Position numbers and translations under genes: made by a program. The notes under the pieces are model-generated. The model ran no database searches and was not told the DNA's origin. It saw nothing but the letters and a program-made list of their open reading frames with translations. Shown in pieces: positions 9,722 through 18,445 of a stretch of 64,000 bases of DNA (positions are counted from its first letter, which is position 1; each line of letters begins with the position of its first letter). This stretch comes from Streptomyces sp. NBC_01445. GTDB lineage: Bacteria; Actinomycetota; Actinomycetes; Streptomycetales; Streptomycetaceae. The stretch is taken from the NCBI RefSeq assembly GCF_035918235.1, contig NZ_CP109485.1, positions 6,569,001 through 6,633,000 on the forward strand. Direction: 5' to 3'.

Positions 9722-12700
9722 TTACGGCGTGACCTTCTCGATCTTCACGCTGCCGAGCCCGGCGACCGTGCCGCGCCCGTTCAGGAGCTGCACCTCGCCG
9801 AAGAACTCGCGGCCCTCCGGCGCGGCCGCCGCGGCGACGACCTCGGCGGTGACCTGCGTCGCGTCACCGTTGCCGAGCTTCACGGACTTCGCCTCGTCGA
9901 CCTTGACCTGGCCGAGCGTCGGGGAGAAGAACACGTCGCGGTAGTCGTAGTCCGTCGAACCGGACGGGACCGAGTAGCCCACGACCTCGACGGTGTACGT
10001 GCCGGCGGCCGGCTTGCTGATGCTGACGGCCTCCTCGGAGTCGCCGTCGGCGGACTGCCCGACCTGGTTGCCGTCCTGGTCGTAGACCGTCAGGTCCAGG
10101 TCGGCGGCGTTGTCGGAGACGCCGCCGATGGCGACGTCCAGACGCTCGGCGCCCGCGGGGACGACGACCGTGGAGGTCTGCGTCTCACCCTCCTTGAGGG
10201 ACGGACGCGCCGTCTTCGACGAGCCGAGCGAACCGCCCTTGAGCTTGCCGTCGATGGCGGCGAAGTTGTTCGTCACCTTCCAGGAGACGGCGGCCGGGGT
10301 GCCGACCTTGGCCTCGGGCACGGTCTGCACAGCCGGGTCGAAGGCCGCGCCGAGCACGGCGACGCCCAGCTTGTACGGGTTGTCGAGCTGCGGCGACGTA
10401 CGGCGCGCCTCGACCTCGATCTCCCAGACGCCGGCCTGCGGGTCCGCGTACGAACGCAGGTCGGGGCGGCAGACGTTGTCCGGGTTGTAGTTCGGGTAGC
10501 AGCTCGGGGTCGACGTGTCGTCGACCGGGACGCCGTACGGGTGGATCGAGATGAAGCGGGTCTGGCTCTTGTCCTTCAGGCCGCCCATCGCGACCTCGAG
10601 GGACTTCGCGCCCTCGGGGACCGTCAGGAAGTACGACTTCGTGCTGTTGCGCTGCACGGAGCCGGAGTCCGAGAACGTGTACGACGGCTTCGCGAGCGGC
10701 GTCGCGACGACGACGGTCGCCATGACCTGCTGGTCGACGCCCTCGGTGCGCGGGTCGTCCACCTCGAGGATGGCGCTGCGCAGACCGGCGCTCTTCGGCG
10801 CGGCCTGCACCTTGACGGTGACCGGCTTGTTCAGCGGCAGAGAGACGGTGTCGTCGCCGAGGATGCGGAACGTGGAGCCCGAGTTGTTCTTGAGGGACAG
10901 CTCGTGGCGGACCGCGCGGTCAGAGCCCGACGTGCGCGTGACGGTGACGTCGTAGGTCTTCTTCTGGCCGGCCTTGAGGCCGCCCTCGCGGTCGTAGATG
11001 CCGGTGCCGAAGCCCGGGTCCAGGAGCGCGTAGTCGATCGCGGTGTCGACCGGGGCCTTCACCGTGTAGGTGTGGGCGCCCGCGCCGCGCTTGATGGACT
11101 TCCACGCGTCGACGATGTCGATGAGGCCGGAGCCCTCGGCGTACGCCTGCTCGCCGCTGATGTGCTTCGCGGTCGAGGTGAGCGCCGTGCGCAGCTTCGC
11201 CGGGGTGAGCGCGATGTGCTTCTGCTTGGCGGCGGAGAGCAGCAGGGCCGAGGCGCCCGCGGCCTGCGGGGAGGCCATCGAGGTGCCCTGGAGCATCGAG
11301 TAGCCGGCCGGCAGGCTGTAGCCCGCCTCGGCGACCGGGGAGCCCGGCAGCCAGGTCTGCGTCGTGTTGATCGCGGCGCCGGGCGCGGTGATGGTCGGCG
11401 TGAAGCCGCCGTCCTCACGCGGGCCGCGCGACGAGAACGGCATCATGGCGTAGGACTTCGTCACGCCCGAGCCGTAGTTGGACGCCCAGGTCTCCTTGGA
11501 GATGGACGCGCCGACGGAGATGACCTTGTCGGCGAGGCCGGGGTCGCCGATGGTGTTCGCGCCGGGGCCGGAGTTGCCCGCCGAGATCACGAGCTGGACG
11601 CCGTAGTCGTCGATGAGGCGCTTGTAGAGCAAGGAGCGCGCGTTGTTGCCGTCGTTGAGGGCGGGCAGGCCGCCGATCGACATGTTGACGATGTCGACGC
11701 CGCGCTTGGTGACGAGGTCGACCATGCCCTCGGTGAGCGCGACGTTGGTGCAGCCGCCGGACCAGGTGCAGGCGCGCGAGGAGACGATCTTCGCGCCGGG
11801 CGCGGCACCGCTCATCTTCCCGCCGAACAGGCCGTTGGCGGAGGTGATGCCCGCGACGTGCGTGCCGTGCTCGGACTCGATGACGCCGATGTTGACGAAG
11901 TCGGCCTTCTTGCCGGTCCAGTCGCCGCCCAGCGGGTCCATCGGGACGTCCTTGCGGATCTCCACGACGAACGGGATCCGCTCGACGACGTCGGTCGCCG
12001 GGTTGTCCTTGCCGAAGTACCCGATCTGGTAGCCGTCCTTGTACGGCTTCATCGGGGTGTCGTCGGTGAAGTCGGCGTTGTCGTTCAGGTCGACGGTGAC
12101 CGTGCCGGCCTTGGCGTCGTAGAGGACGGCCCAGGAGTCGGTGGTGTCGCCGTCGCGGTTCAGGTCGCCCTTGGCGTCGCCGCCGGTGGTGGCGGACTCC
12201 TTGAACGTCGAGACCTGGTACGAGCCGGCCGCGGCCTTGAAGGTCCGGCCGCCGAACGTGAACGTCGGCCCGGACACGTTCGTGACCATCGCGCGCCAGG
12301 TGGCGTCGCCGTCGACGAGCGGGTCGGTCGAGGTGACCCAGTCGACGATCTTGCGCTCGCCGGTGGTGGTCTTCTGGAGCGCCGGGTGGCCGAGGTCCAC
12401 ACCGGAGTCGAGGATGCCGATCGTGACGCCGCGGCCGTCGGCCTTCGGGTTGTCCTTCACGAAGTCGACGGCGCCCGTCTCGAAGGACGGGTTGTACGGG
12501 TTCTTCGACGGGGTGTTCTTGCCGGGCGCGGCGTAGGAGCCTTCGGCGCCCTTCGAGCCCTTGGCGGTGTCGCCGGCCGGGGTCGGGTCGTCGAGCTCGA
12601 TCTCGTGGCGCAGGTCGATGCCCTGCACGGAGGAGAGCTTCTCGGCCGCCTTGATCGCGGCGTCCGCCTTGGCGGTCGGCACGGTGGCACGGACGTAGCC

Positions 12701-13036
12701 GAGCTTGTCGTAGGTCCGGCCGACCGAGCCGCCCTTGACGGCGTCGAGCTGGTGCGCGACCTGCTCGGTCGCGCCGGGCGCGGTCGCGACCATCATGGTC
12801 ACGTTCTTGTCGCCGGCCGCCTCGGCCTGGTCGAGGAGCTGTGCGTCGGACGAACCGAGCTTGTCACCGGCCGACTTGACGGGTGCGTCGGTCGACGGAG
12901 TGGTGTCCGCGTCCGCGGAGTAGGCCAGGGGTATCGGCCCGGCGGCGGTGAGCGCTGCGACGAGGCCGGCGGCGGCCGCGAGCCGGGCCACCCGTCTCGC
13001 TCCGGATATCGGTGCGCGCTGGGGATCGAGGGTCAT
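9722..13036 (-). CDS. Secreted S8 subtilisin-like serine protease, multidomain
   Basis: An approximately 1104-residue exported protease. A signal peptide covers residues 1 to about 40 (basic 'GARRVARLAAAAGLVAALTAAG' core, 'AYSAD' cleavage region), followed by an inhibitor-like prodomain (about 60-145). The catalytic domain has Asp210 in 'GILDSGVDLGHP', His390 in 'ESEHGTHVAG' and Ser586 in 'GTSMASPQAAG', with the oxyanion Asn in 'ISAGNSGPGAN'. A long insertion lies between Asp and His. The C-terminal 400 residues form beta-rich domains, including pre-peptidase/PPC-like regions ('ERLDVAIGG', 'AADLDLTVYDQDGNQVG'). The start could be ATG 13042, but ATG 13036 keeps AGGGA at a workable distance. 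A perfect dyad lies just upstream (13048-13106). Confidence 0.92.
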   Translation of the reverse strand: MTLDPQRAPISGARRVARLAAAAGLVAALTAAGPIPLAYSADADTTPSTDAPVKSAGDKLGSSDAQLLDQAEAAGDKNVTMMVATAPGATEQVAHQLDAVKGGSVGRTYDKLGYVRATVPTAKADAAIKAAEKLSSVQGIDLRHEIELDDPTPAGDTAKGSKGAEGSYAAPGKNTPSKNPYNPSFETGAVDFVKDNPKADGRGVTIGILDSGVDLGHPALQKTTTGERKIVDWVTSTDPLVDGDATWRAMVTNVSGPTFTFGGRTFKAAAGSYQVSTFKESATTGGDAKGDLNRDGDTTDSWAVLYDAKAGTVTVDLNDNADFTDDTPMKPYKDGYQIGYFGKDNPATDVVERIPFVVEIRKDVPMDPLGGDWTGKKADFVNIGVIESEHGTHVAGITSANGLFGGKMSGAAPGAKIVSSRACTWSGGCTNVALTEGMVDLVTKRGVDIVNMSIGGLPALNDGNNARSLLYKRLIDDYGVQLVISAGNSGPGANTIGDPGLADKVISVGASISKETWASNYGSGVTKSYAMMPFSSRGPREDGGFTPTITAPGAAINTTQTWLPGSPVAEAGYSLPAGYSMLQGTSMASPQAAGASALLLSAAKQKHIALTPAKLRTALTSTAKHISGEQAYAEGSGLIDIVDAWKSIKRGAGAHTYTVKAPVDTAIDYALLDPGFGTGIYDREGGLKAGQKKTYDVTVTRTSGSDRAVRHELSLKNNSGSTFRILGDDTVSLPLNKPVTVKVQAAPKSAGLRSAILEVDDPRTEGVDQQVMATVVVATPLAKPSYTFSDSGSVQRNSTKSYFLTVPEGAKSLEVAMGGLKDKSQTRFISIHPYGVPVDDTSTPSCYPNYNPDNVCRPDLRSYADPQAGVWEIEVEARRTSPQLDNPYKLGVAVLGAAFDPAVQTVPEAKVGTPAAVSWKVTNNFAAIDGKLKGGSLGSSKTARPSLKEGETQTSTVVVPAGAERLDVAIGGVSDNAADLDLTVYDQDGNQVGQSADGDSEEAVSISKPAAGTYTVEVVGYSVPSGSTDYDYRDVFFSPTLGQVKVDEAKSVKLGNGDATQVTAEVVAAAAAPEGREFFGEVQLLNGRGTVAGLGSVKIEKVTP

Positions 13037-13047
13037 CAGCATCCCTG

Positions 13048-13106
13048 TACGTAAAGGTCGGAAAGGGTCCGGAATTCGGTGCCGGATGACCGGTCAGCTT
13101 TACGTA
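13048..13106 (-). promoter_or_regulatory. Dyad TACGTAAAG ... CTTTACGTA upstream of the protease
   Basis: Perfect 9-base inverted copies lie at 13048-13056 and 13098-13106, separated by 41 bases, just before the protease start. Each arm has its own TACGTA palindrome. A pair of operator half-sites for a regulator of the protease is a reasonable inference. Confidence 0.4.
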
Positions 13107-13312
13107 AGTGGCGCCTGTTTGGGGAGAGTTGCCCGTGACGTGATCAGGTCATGGCGTACTTCCGCCATACGTCATCGCGGACAAAGCGGGGCGTTCGGGG
13201 AATCGCGCACAGCAGGGTGCGGCACACGCGCCCCGCGAGGAGAGCCGCCCGCCCCGCCATCGACCCGCACGTTCACCACCCCGACCCGCCGTGGACCGCA
13301 TAACGTCACCGT

Positions 13313-13768
13313 GTGCACAGGGAACTGAGGGTCGCGGCCTACGCAGTCTGCGTACGGGACGAGCAGGTGCTGCTCGCCCGCTGGGTGGCCGGCGACGGCA
13401 CCAGACGCTGGACGCTGCCCGGAGGGGGCATGGACCACGGCGAGGACCCGTACGACACCGTGATCCGCGAACTCGACGAGGAGACCGGCTACGCGGTCGA
13501 ACCCGGCACCCTCCTCGGCGTCCACTCCGTCCTGCGCCGCTACCCGCGCAAGCTCGGCGCCGTCGCCGACTTCCACGGCCTGCGCCTCGTCTACGAGGGC
13601 CGGATCACCGGCGGCGAACTGCGCCACGAGGTGAACGGCTCCACCGACATGGCCGCCTGGCACGCCCTCGACGACGTGCCCCGTCTCGCCCGCGTCGAAC
13701 TCGTCGACGTGGGTCTCGAACTGTGGCGCGAGCGGCCCGCCGCGGGCCACGTCTTCCCCGGAAAGTGA
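13313..13768 (+). CDS. Nudix hydrolase
   Basis: A 151-residue Nudix-fold pyrophosphohydrolase. The Nudix box is clear: 'GGGMDHGEDPYDTVIRELDEETG' around residues 37-60, with the metal-binding REL-EE-G core, preceded by the 'RRWTLPGGGM' strand. The substrate (nucleoside diphosphate derivative) cannot be told from sequence. GTG 13313 is the annotated start. There is no good Shine-Dalgarno, but a TAACGT sits six bases upstream, so a leaderless message is possible. It is divergent from the large protease. Confidence 0.88.
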   Translation: MHRELRVAAYAVCVRDEQVLLARWVAGDGTRRWTLPGGGMDHGEDPYDTVIRELDEETGYAVEPGTLLGVHSVLRRYPRKLGAVADFHGLRLVYEGRITGGELRHEVNGSTDMAAWHALDDVPRLARVELVDVGLELWRERPAAGHVFPGK

Positions 13769-13981
13769 ACATGGAGTGACCGGCTCCCCTCCGGCACAAG
13801 AGGCGTTCATGACCGCGCAGGGTGGTCGGTGATCCACGTGGCGTGATCGGCGTTGCCCGTTGCCGCCGCGTTAACGCGCAGGTCATCCCCGATGTCAACG
13901 ATCCAGTACGAGCGGGTAGTTCTGCCACGGCGAGCGCCCCGCGACCACTGCCGACGCGTTAGCACTCGGGGAGACCGCGCC

Positions 13982-15784
13982 ATGCCGCGCATACGCTCTG
14001 TCGCCGACACCGCTGCATCAGCCACCGCCGCCAAGGCCGCCTCCATCGCCTCGGCACTCGACCGCCGCACCTTCCTCGCCGCGTCCGGAGTCGTCTCCCT
14101 GACGGCCGGCATCGGCTACGCGCTCGGCCCCGGCTCGGGCAGCGCGGCCGCGGGCCCCGCGTCCTCGGGGCCGGTCCCGGCCGCCGTCTCCCGCCGGGCA
14201 CCCGCCGCCCCGCTCGCGCCCTACACGCGTGGCACCACTCTCGGATCCGTCGCCGCAGCCCCGGCCGGCGCGGGCTACCGGCGCCTCGGTGACGGCCCCG
14301 CCTGGCAGCGCGTCGTCCGCGGCGACCTCGCGTCCGCCAAGTCCGGACGTGAGGGCCGCCGCACCGCGCTCGCCGCGTTCGTCCAGTTCACCGACCTGCA
14401 CATGGTCGACGTACAGCACCCCCTGCGCTACGAGTACCTGCGCTCGCAGACCGCAAGCGCCTGGCGCCCCCAGGAGTCCCTGTCCGTCGCCGGGGCGGTC
14501 TCCCTCGTGGAGCGGGTCAACGCGCTGCGCGGGGCGCCCGTCACCGCGTCGCCCCTGCACTTCGTCATGACGACCGGCGACAACACGGACAACAACGCCA
14601 AGTCGGAGCTGGACTGGTTCCTGAAGGCGATGAGCGGCGGGCGCATCACCCCGAACACCGGCGACCCGCGCCGCTACGAAGGCGTGCAGGACACCGGCCT
14701 CAAGCTGTACTGGCACCCGGACGCCGCCCTGCGCGACGCCGACAAGCAGCTCGGCTTCCCCCGCATCCACGGCTTCCTGGACGCCGCGATCGGTGAGCTG
14801 CGCAGCCCGGGCCTCAACCTGCCCTGGTACTCGACCGTCGGCAACCACGACGCGCTGCCCGGGGGCTGCTACGCGCCCGGCGACTCCTTCTTCGCCGAAT
14901 TCGCGGTGGGCGGGCGCAAGCTCATGGAGCTGCCGGACTCCGCAGGCAAGGCGATCTGGGACAACGTGAAGAACGGCGGCGACCCCAAGGGTCACGGCTT
15001 CAGGGAACTCCTCAAGTCCCAGGCCCGCCACATGCGTTCGGTCACCCCGGACGAGTCCCGCGCCCCCTTCACCCCGGCCGAGTACCTCAAGGCCCACCTC
15101 GACCCGGCGCACCTGGGCCCGGGCCCGCACGGCCACGGCTACACGCAGGCCAACGTCGACGCGGGCACCCAGTACTACGCCTTCCGCGTCTCGGACGACA
15201 TCCTCGGCATCAGCCTCGACACGACGGACCCCGGCGGCCACTACGAGGGCTCCATCGGCACGGCCCAGCTCGACTGGCTGGAGCGCACGCTCAAGGACAA
15301 CGAGAAGAACGGGGACTCCCACGTCCTCGTCTTCAGCCACCACACCAGCAAGACCATGCGCAACCTCCGCCAGGACCCGCACCACCCCGGCGAGGCCCGG
15401 CACGGCGGCGACGAGCTCCTCGCGCTCCTCGGCCGCCACCGGAGCGTCCTGGCCTGGGTCAACGGCCACAGCCACAAGAACGCCATCACTCCGCACGCGG
15501 GCCCCGAAGGCCGCTCCTTCTGGGAGATCTCGACCGCGTCCCACGTCGACTTCCCGCAGCTGGCCCGCATCATCGAGATCACCGACAACCACGACGGCAC
15601 GGTCTCCCTGTTCACCACGCTCATCGAGTCCGCGGCCCCGCACCGCACCGACTTCACCGACCTCAGCCAGACCGGCCTCGCGGCCCTCTACCGCGAACTC
15701 TCCTTCAACGCCCCCGGATCCCGCGCCACCCTCTCCGGCACCCCCGGCGACCGCAACACGGAACTCGTCCTGCGCAAGGCCTGA
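13982..15784 (+). CDS. Tat-exported metallophosphoesterase, TIGR03767 family
   Basis: A 600-residue exported phosphoesterase. The N-terminus carries a twin-arginine signal ('DRRTFLAASGVVSLTAG', about residues 23-40) followed by an Ala/Gly-rich cleavage region. The calcineurin-like metal site is visible as 'QFTDLHMVDVQH', 'MTTGDNTDNNA', 'TVGNHDALPGG', 'VFSHHT' and 'WVNGHSHKN'. These match the TIGR03767 family of actinobacterial phosphoesterases. ATG 13982 follows GGGGAGA. It acts outside the membrane, and the substrate is unknown. It stands alone between the Nudix gene and the serine hydrolase. Confidence 0.9.
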   Translation: MPRIRSVADTAASATAAKAASIASALDRRTFLAASGVVSLTAGIGYALGPGSGSAAAGPASSGPVPAAVSRRAPAAPLAPYTRGTTLGSVAAAPAGAGYRRLGDGPAWQRVVRGDLASAKSGREGRRTALAAFVQFTDLHMVDVQHPLRYEYLRSQTASAWRPQESLSVAGAVSLVERVNALRGAPVTASPLHFVMTTGDNTDNNAKSELDWFLKAMSGGRITPNTGDPRRYEGVQDTGLKLYWHPDAALRDADKQLGFPRIHGFLDAAIGELRSPGLNLPWYSTVGNHDALPGGCYAPGDSFFAEFAVGGRKLMELPDSAGKAIWDNVKNGGDPKGHGFRELLKSQARHMRSVTPDESRAPFTPAEYLKAHLDPAHLGPGPHGHGYTQANVDAGTQYYAFRVSDDILGISLDTTDPGGHYEGSIGTAQLDWLERTLKDNEKNGDSHVLVFSHHTSKTMRNLRQDPHHPGEARHGGDELLALLGRHRSVLAWVNGHSHKNAITPHAGPEGRSFWEISTASHVDFPQLARIIEITDNHDGTVSLFTTLIESAAPHRTDFTDLSQTGLAALYRELSFNAPGSRATLSGTPGDRNTELVLRKA

Positions 15785-15928
15785 GACGCGGGGTTGAGGC
15801 GCAAGGCCTGAGAACGGCCTGATCTCGCTCAACCCGATCATGGTCCTCAACCCCTGCCCGTGACACCCGAGTCCCCCAGGTCGACCGCAGCGCACACAGC
15901 TGCAGAACATCGGCGAAGGAGACACGGG

Positions 15929-17083
15929 ATGTCAGTGCGTACCGGCCTGGTGGGTGTGGCCGTAGTGGTGTCGGTGACGGCGGGGGCGCTCGCGACCCCC
16001 GCTCTCGCCGATGCGCCGGCCAAGGACGGACACGGGGCGACGCAGCAGGCCATGGACGCCGCCGTCGCGGCGGGCGTGCCCGGGGTGACGGGGCAGGCGA
16101 CGGACAAGTACGGGACCTGGAAGGGCACTTCGGGCCTCGGTGACCTGCGGACGGACACCCCGCGCGGCGACCGGGACCGCTATCGCGTCGGCAGCATCAC
16201 CAAGACGTTCGTCGCGACGGTCCTCCTCCAGCTGGAGGCCGAGGGCAGGCTGAGCCTGGACGACACCGTCGACCGGTGGCTGCCCGGCGTCGTCACCGGC
16301 CACGGCCACGACGGCAGGAAGATCACCGTCCGCCAGCTGCTCAACCACACAAGCGGGATCTACAACGTCACGGAGGACAAGGGCTTTCAGCAGACCGTCT
16401 TCTCCCGCGACGGCTTCCTGAAGCACCGCTACGACACCTGGTCACCCGGCCGGCTCGTGCGGGTCGCCATGGCCCACAAGCCCGACTTCGCGCCCGGCAC
16501 GTCCTGGAACTACTCCAACACCAACTACGTGCTGGCCGGCATGGTCGTGAAGGAGGTCACCGGCCACTCCTACGCGGACGAGATCCGCCACCGCGTCATC
16601 GAGCCCCTCCACCTGCGCGCCACCAGCCTGCCCGGCACCACCGTCACCGTGCCGCGCCCGGCGAGCCGCGCCTACTCCAAGTTCCCCGACGACCCGGACA
16701 AGAAGACGTACGACGTCACGGAGCTCAACCCGACCCTCGCCTCGTCGGCCGGCGAGATGATCTCCGACTCGGCGGACCTGAACCGCTTCTACTCGGCGCT
16801 CCTCGGCGGCCGGCTGCTGCCCGCCGCGCAGCTCGCCGAGATGAAGGAGACGGTCCCCGTGCCCACGGGGGAGGGCGAGCCCGAGGTCGGCTACGGTCTC
16901 GCCCTCATGCGGCAGAAGCTGAGCTGCGGCAAGGAGATCTGGGGCCACAGCGGCGGCATCCACGGCTCCAGCTCGGATGCCGTGACCACACGCGACGGCC
17001 GCCACACCCTCGCGTTCAACTTCAACGGCGACTGGACGGGCGACAGCCAGGCCGTCATCGAGGCGGAGTTCTGTCCCAAGTAG
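15929..17083 (+). CDS. Serine hydrolase, beta-lactamase/DD-carboxypeptidase (class C) family
   Basis: A 384-residue secreted enzyme resembling the Streptomyces R61 D-Ala-D-Ala carboxypeptidase. The signal peptide is residues 1 to about 30 ('TGLVGVAVVVSVTAGALATPALADA'). The catalytic SxxK is S89-K92 in 'VGSITKTF', the YSN is Y195 in 'NYSNTNYV', and the HSG triad is H340 in 'WGHSGGIHG'. These are all the residues needed for penicillin-interactive acylation. ATG 15929 has AAGGAGA just upstream. It may trim peptidoglycan peptides or act as an esterase; sequence alone does not separate these. It is convergent with the AbiEi-like gene. Confidence 0.9.
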   Translation: MSVRTGLVGVAVVVSVTAGALATPALADAPAKDGHGATQQAMDAAVAAGVPGVTGQATDKYGTWKGTSGLGDLRTDTPRGDRDRYRVGSITKTFVATVLLQLEAEGRLSLDDTVDRWLPGVVTGHGHDGRKITVRQLLNHTSGIYNVTEDKGFQQTVFSRDGFLKHRYDTWSPGRLVRVAMAHKPDFAPGTSWNYSNTNYVLAGMVVKEVTGHSYADEIRHRVIEPLHLRATSLPGTTVTVPRPASRAYSKFPDDPDKKTYDVTELNPTLASSAGEMISDSADLNRFYSALLGGRLLPAAQLAEMKETVPVPTGEGEPEVGYGLALMRQKLSCGKEIWGHSGGIHGSSSDAVTTRDGRHTLAFNFNGDWTGDSQAVIEAEFCPK

Positions 17084-17125
17084 CCGACCTGGCCGTCTGG
17101 TTGAGGGGCCGTGGCCCGGCGGGGT

Positions 17126-18256
17126 TCAGTGCGGCAGCACCATCACATACGCCGCCGGTTCCCGGTCCGCGGACGCCATCAGCGCGGTCCGTACGACCGT
17201 CGCCTGCTGTTCGAGTGACTCGCGCAGCTTGCGCGGCGTGATGTGGACGACGGTGATCCCGAGGCGCTCCAGGTGCTCGCGCTTGCGGGCGTACTCGGAC
17301 CACTCCAGGCCGTCGCTCTCCTCCTGGAGATCCGGGCGCAGCTCGTGCCGGGGCGCGTTGGGGCCTCCCCTGCTCGAGCGAAGCCGAGAGCTTGGGGAAG
17401 TGTCCAGCTCCACGGCGACGGCCTGGTCGGGCCAGTACGCGTCGACGCCGCCGAGGTGCGGCCCGCCGGGCAGGCGCAGGTCCACGTTCCACAGCGGGTC
17501 GGGCAGGCCGTACTCGCGCACCATCTCGTACATGCGGTCCTCGGCGATGGCGCGCCCCTCGGCGAGCAGCGAGTCCACGGCGTCGATGACGTGCGGGCGG
17601 GTGAGGAGCCTGGCCTGGTTCAACTCCCGTACCACGACGGCGGGTTCGCAGTGCCCGTCGCGGACGGCCTCGGTGAGCAGGCGCCGCACCGCCCCCGCAT
17701 CGTCGAGCTGGGCAACGGCGTCCGCGAGGGCGCGCGGCACGGGCGCCACCGGCACCCCCGAGATCCGCTGTGGCGTCGGCATCCCGTGACTGCGAACGAG
17801 GCGCGCGAAGCCGGTCGAGCGCAGCCGCCGGGTGCGGGGCACCATGACGTCGATCCGGTCGAGGGAGAGCAGCGGGGGAACGGAGACGAAGCGGTGCAGG
17901 GCCAGTGCGGCAAGACCCGTGACCATCGCGTTTGTGTACGGGGCCTGGGGTGCGGCCTGCGGGGGGTGCGGCTCGCCGGGGGTGGTCTGCGTGGGCACGG
18001 CGACAGCGGTACGGGTCTGGGGGCGGCCCGCGTACAGGAGGACCGCGTGCAGCCGCTCGTCGGGGGTGGGCTGGCCGGGGTGGAGCAGATACACGCCGGG
18101 CAGGAGCTGCTGCCAGGGGCCGCCCGGCCGGCACTGCTCGTTCAGGGCCGCCGAGTTGACCCCGTGCGCCTTGAGCTGGGCGGCGCTCAGCACGCGCTGC
18201 CGGCCGTCGTCGAGGTGCTGGAGGGGGTGGGGGGACAGCGGGGTGTTGTGGTTCAT
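17126..18256 (-). CDS. AbiEi antitoxin-like / DUF559-type protein with an in-frame repeat insertion
   Basis: A 376-residue protein. The N-terminal 90 residues contain a winged-helix-like segment with 'LSAAQLKAHGVNSAALNEQ' and 'LLPGVYLLHPG', the pattern of AbiEi/type IV antitoxin-like regulators. The C-terminal 130 residues resemble a restriction-endonuclease-like fold ('PDPLWNVDLRLPGGPHLGGVDAYWPDQAVAVELD ... EYARKREHLERLGITVVHIT' pieces). About residues 285-299 are encoded by the dispersed repeat at 17360-17403, between the putative 'VAVELD' strand and the following helix. The reading frame survives. No toxin gene is adjacent, so a role in toxin-antitoxin or defence is unproven. ATG 18256 is the only start with normal downstream codon use. 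Confidence 0.7.
   Translation of the reverse strand: MNHNTPLSPHPLQHLDDGRQRVLSAAQLKAHGVNSAALNEQCRPGGPWQQLLPGVYLLHPGQPTPDERLHAVLLYAGRPQTRTAVAVPTQTTPGEPHPPQAAPQAPYTNAMVTGLAALALHRFVSVPPLLSLDRIDVMVPRTRRLRSTGFARLVRSHGMPTPQRISGVPVAPVPRALADAVAQLDDAGAVRRLLTEAVRDGHCEPAVVVRELNQARLLTRPHVIDAVDSLLAEGRAIAEDRMYEMVREYGLPDPLWNVDLRLPGGPHLGGVDAYWPDQAVAVELDTSPSSRLRSSRGGPNAPRHELRPDLQEESDGLEWSEYARKREHLERLGITVVHITPRKLRESLEQQATVVRTALMASADREPAAYVMVLPH
17360..17403. repeat. Streptomyces dispersed palindromic repeat inside a gene
   Basis: Bases 17360-17403 match, from memory, a short imperfect palindrome very common in Streptomyces intergenic regions, with CCCC...GGGG ends and the core GAGCGAAGCCGAGAG. Here it lies within the coding sequence of the AbiEi-like gene and is translated in frame. 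Confidence 0.7.
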
Positions 18257-18381
18257 GACCCGGCCATTCCCGGCGCCGCCCGGGCTCCTAACCCCTGTTA
18301 CACGCCCGTCGACAAAAAGGGACAAGCCTGCCCTAAAGTACGGGCGTTCGACTGCCGAGAAGGGCAGGTTGGGCGACGGGT

Positions 18382-18421
18382 TACGGCCGGGAGTTTCCGT
18401 GTTCGGTAACTCCCGGCCGTA
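18382..18421 (-). terminator. Terminator hairpin downstream of the second pepN
   Basis: A perfect 14-bp stem (TACGGCCGGGAGTT, 18382-18395, with 18408-18421) and a 12-base loop lie between the end of the pepN paralogue and the start of the AbiEi-like gene. Confidence 0.75.
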
Positions 18422-18445
18422 GCAAGCCTGTTGTTCCCTCCGGGG

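Noticed and set aside
10541..13054. Very long plus-strand open frame antisense to the subtilase
   Set aside because: It is Arg/Asp/Val-rich, typical of an antisense frame; the minus-strand protein has a full catalytic triad.
13765..13790. Possible PHO box (GTCACTCCATG/TTCACTT-type repeats on the minus strand) upstream of the metallophosphoesterase
   Set aside because: Only a weak match to the PhoP direct-repeat consensus and on the strand pointing away from the gene.
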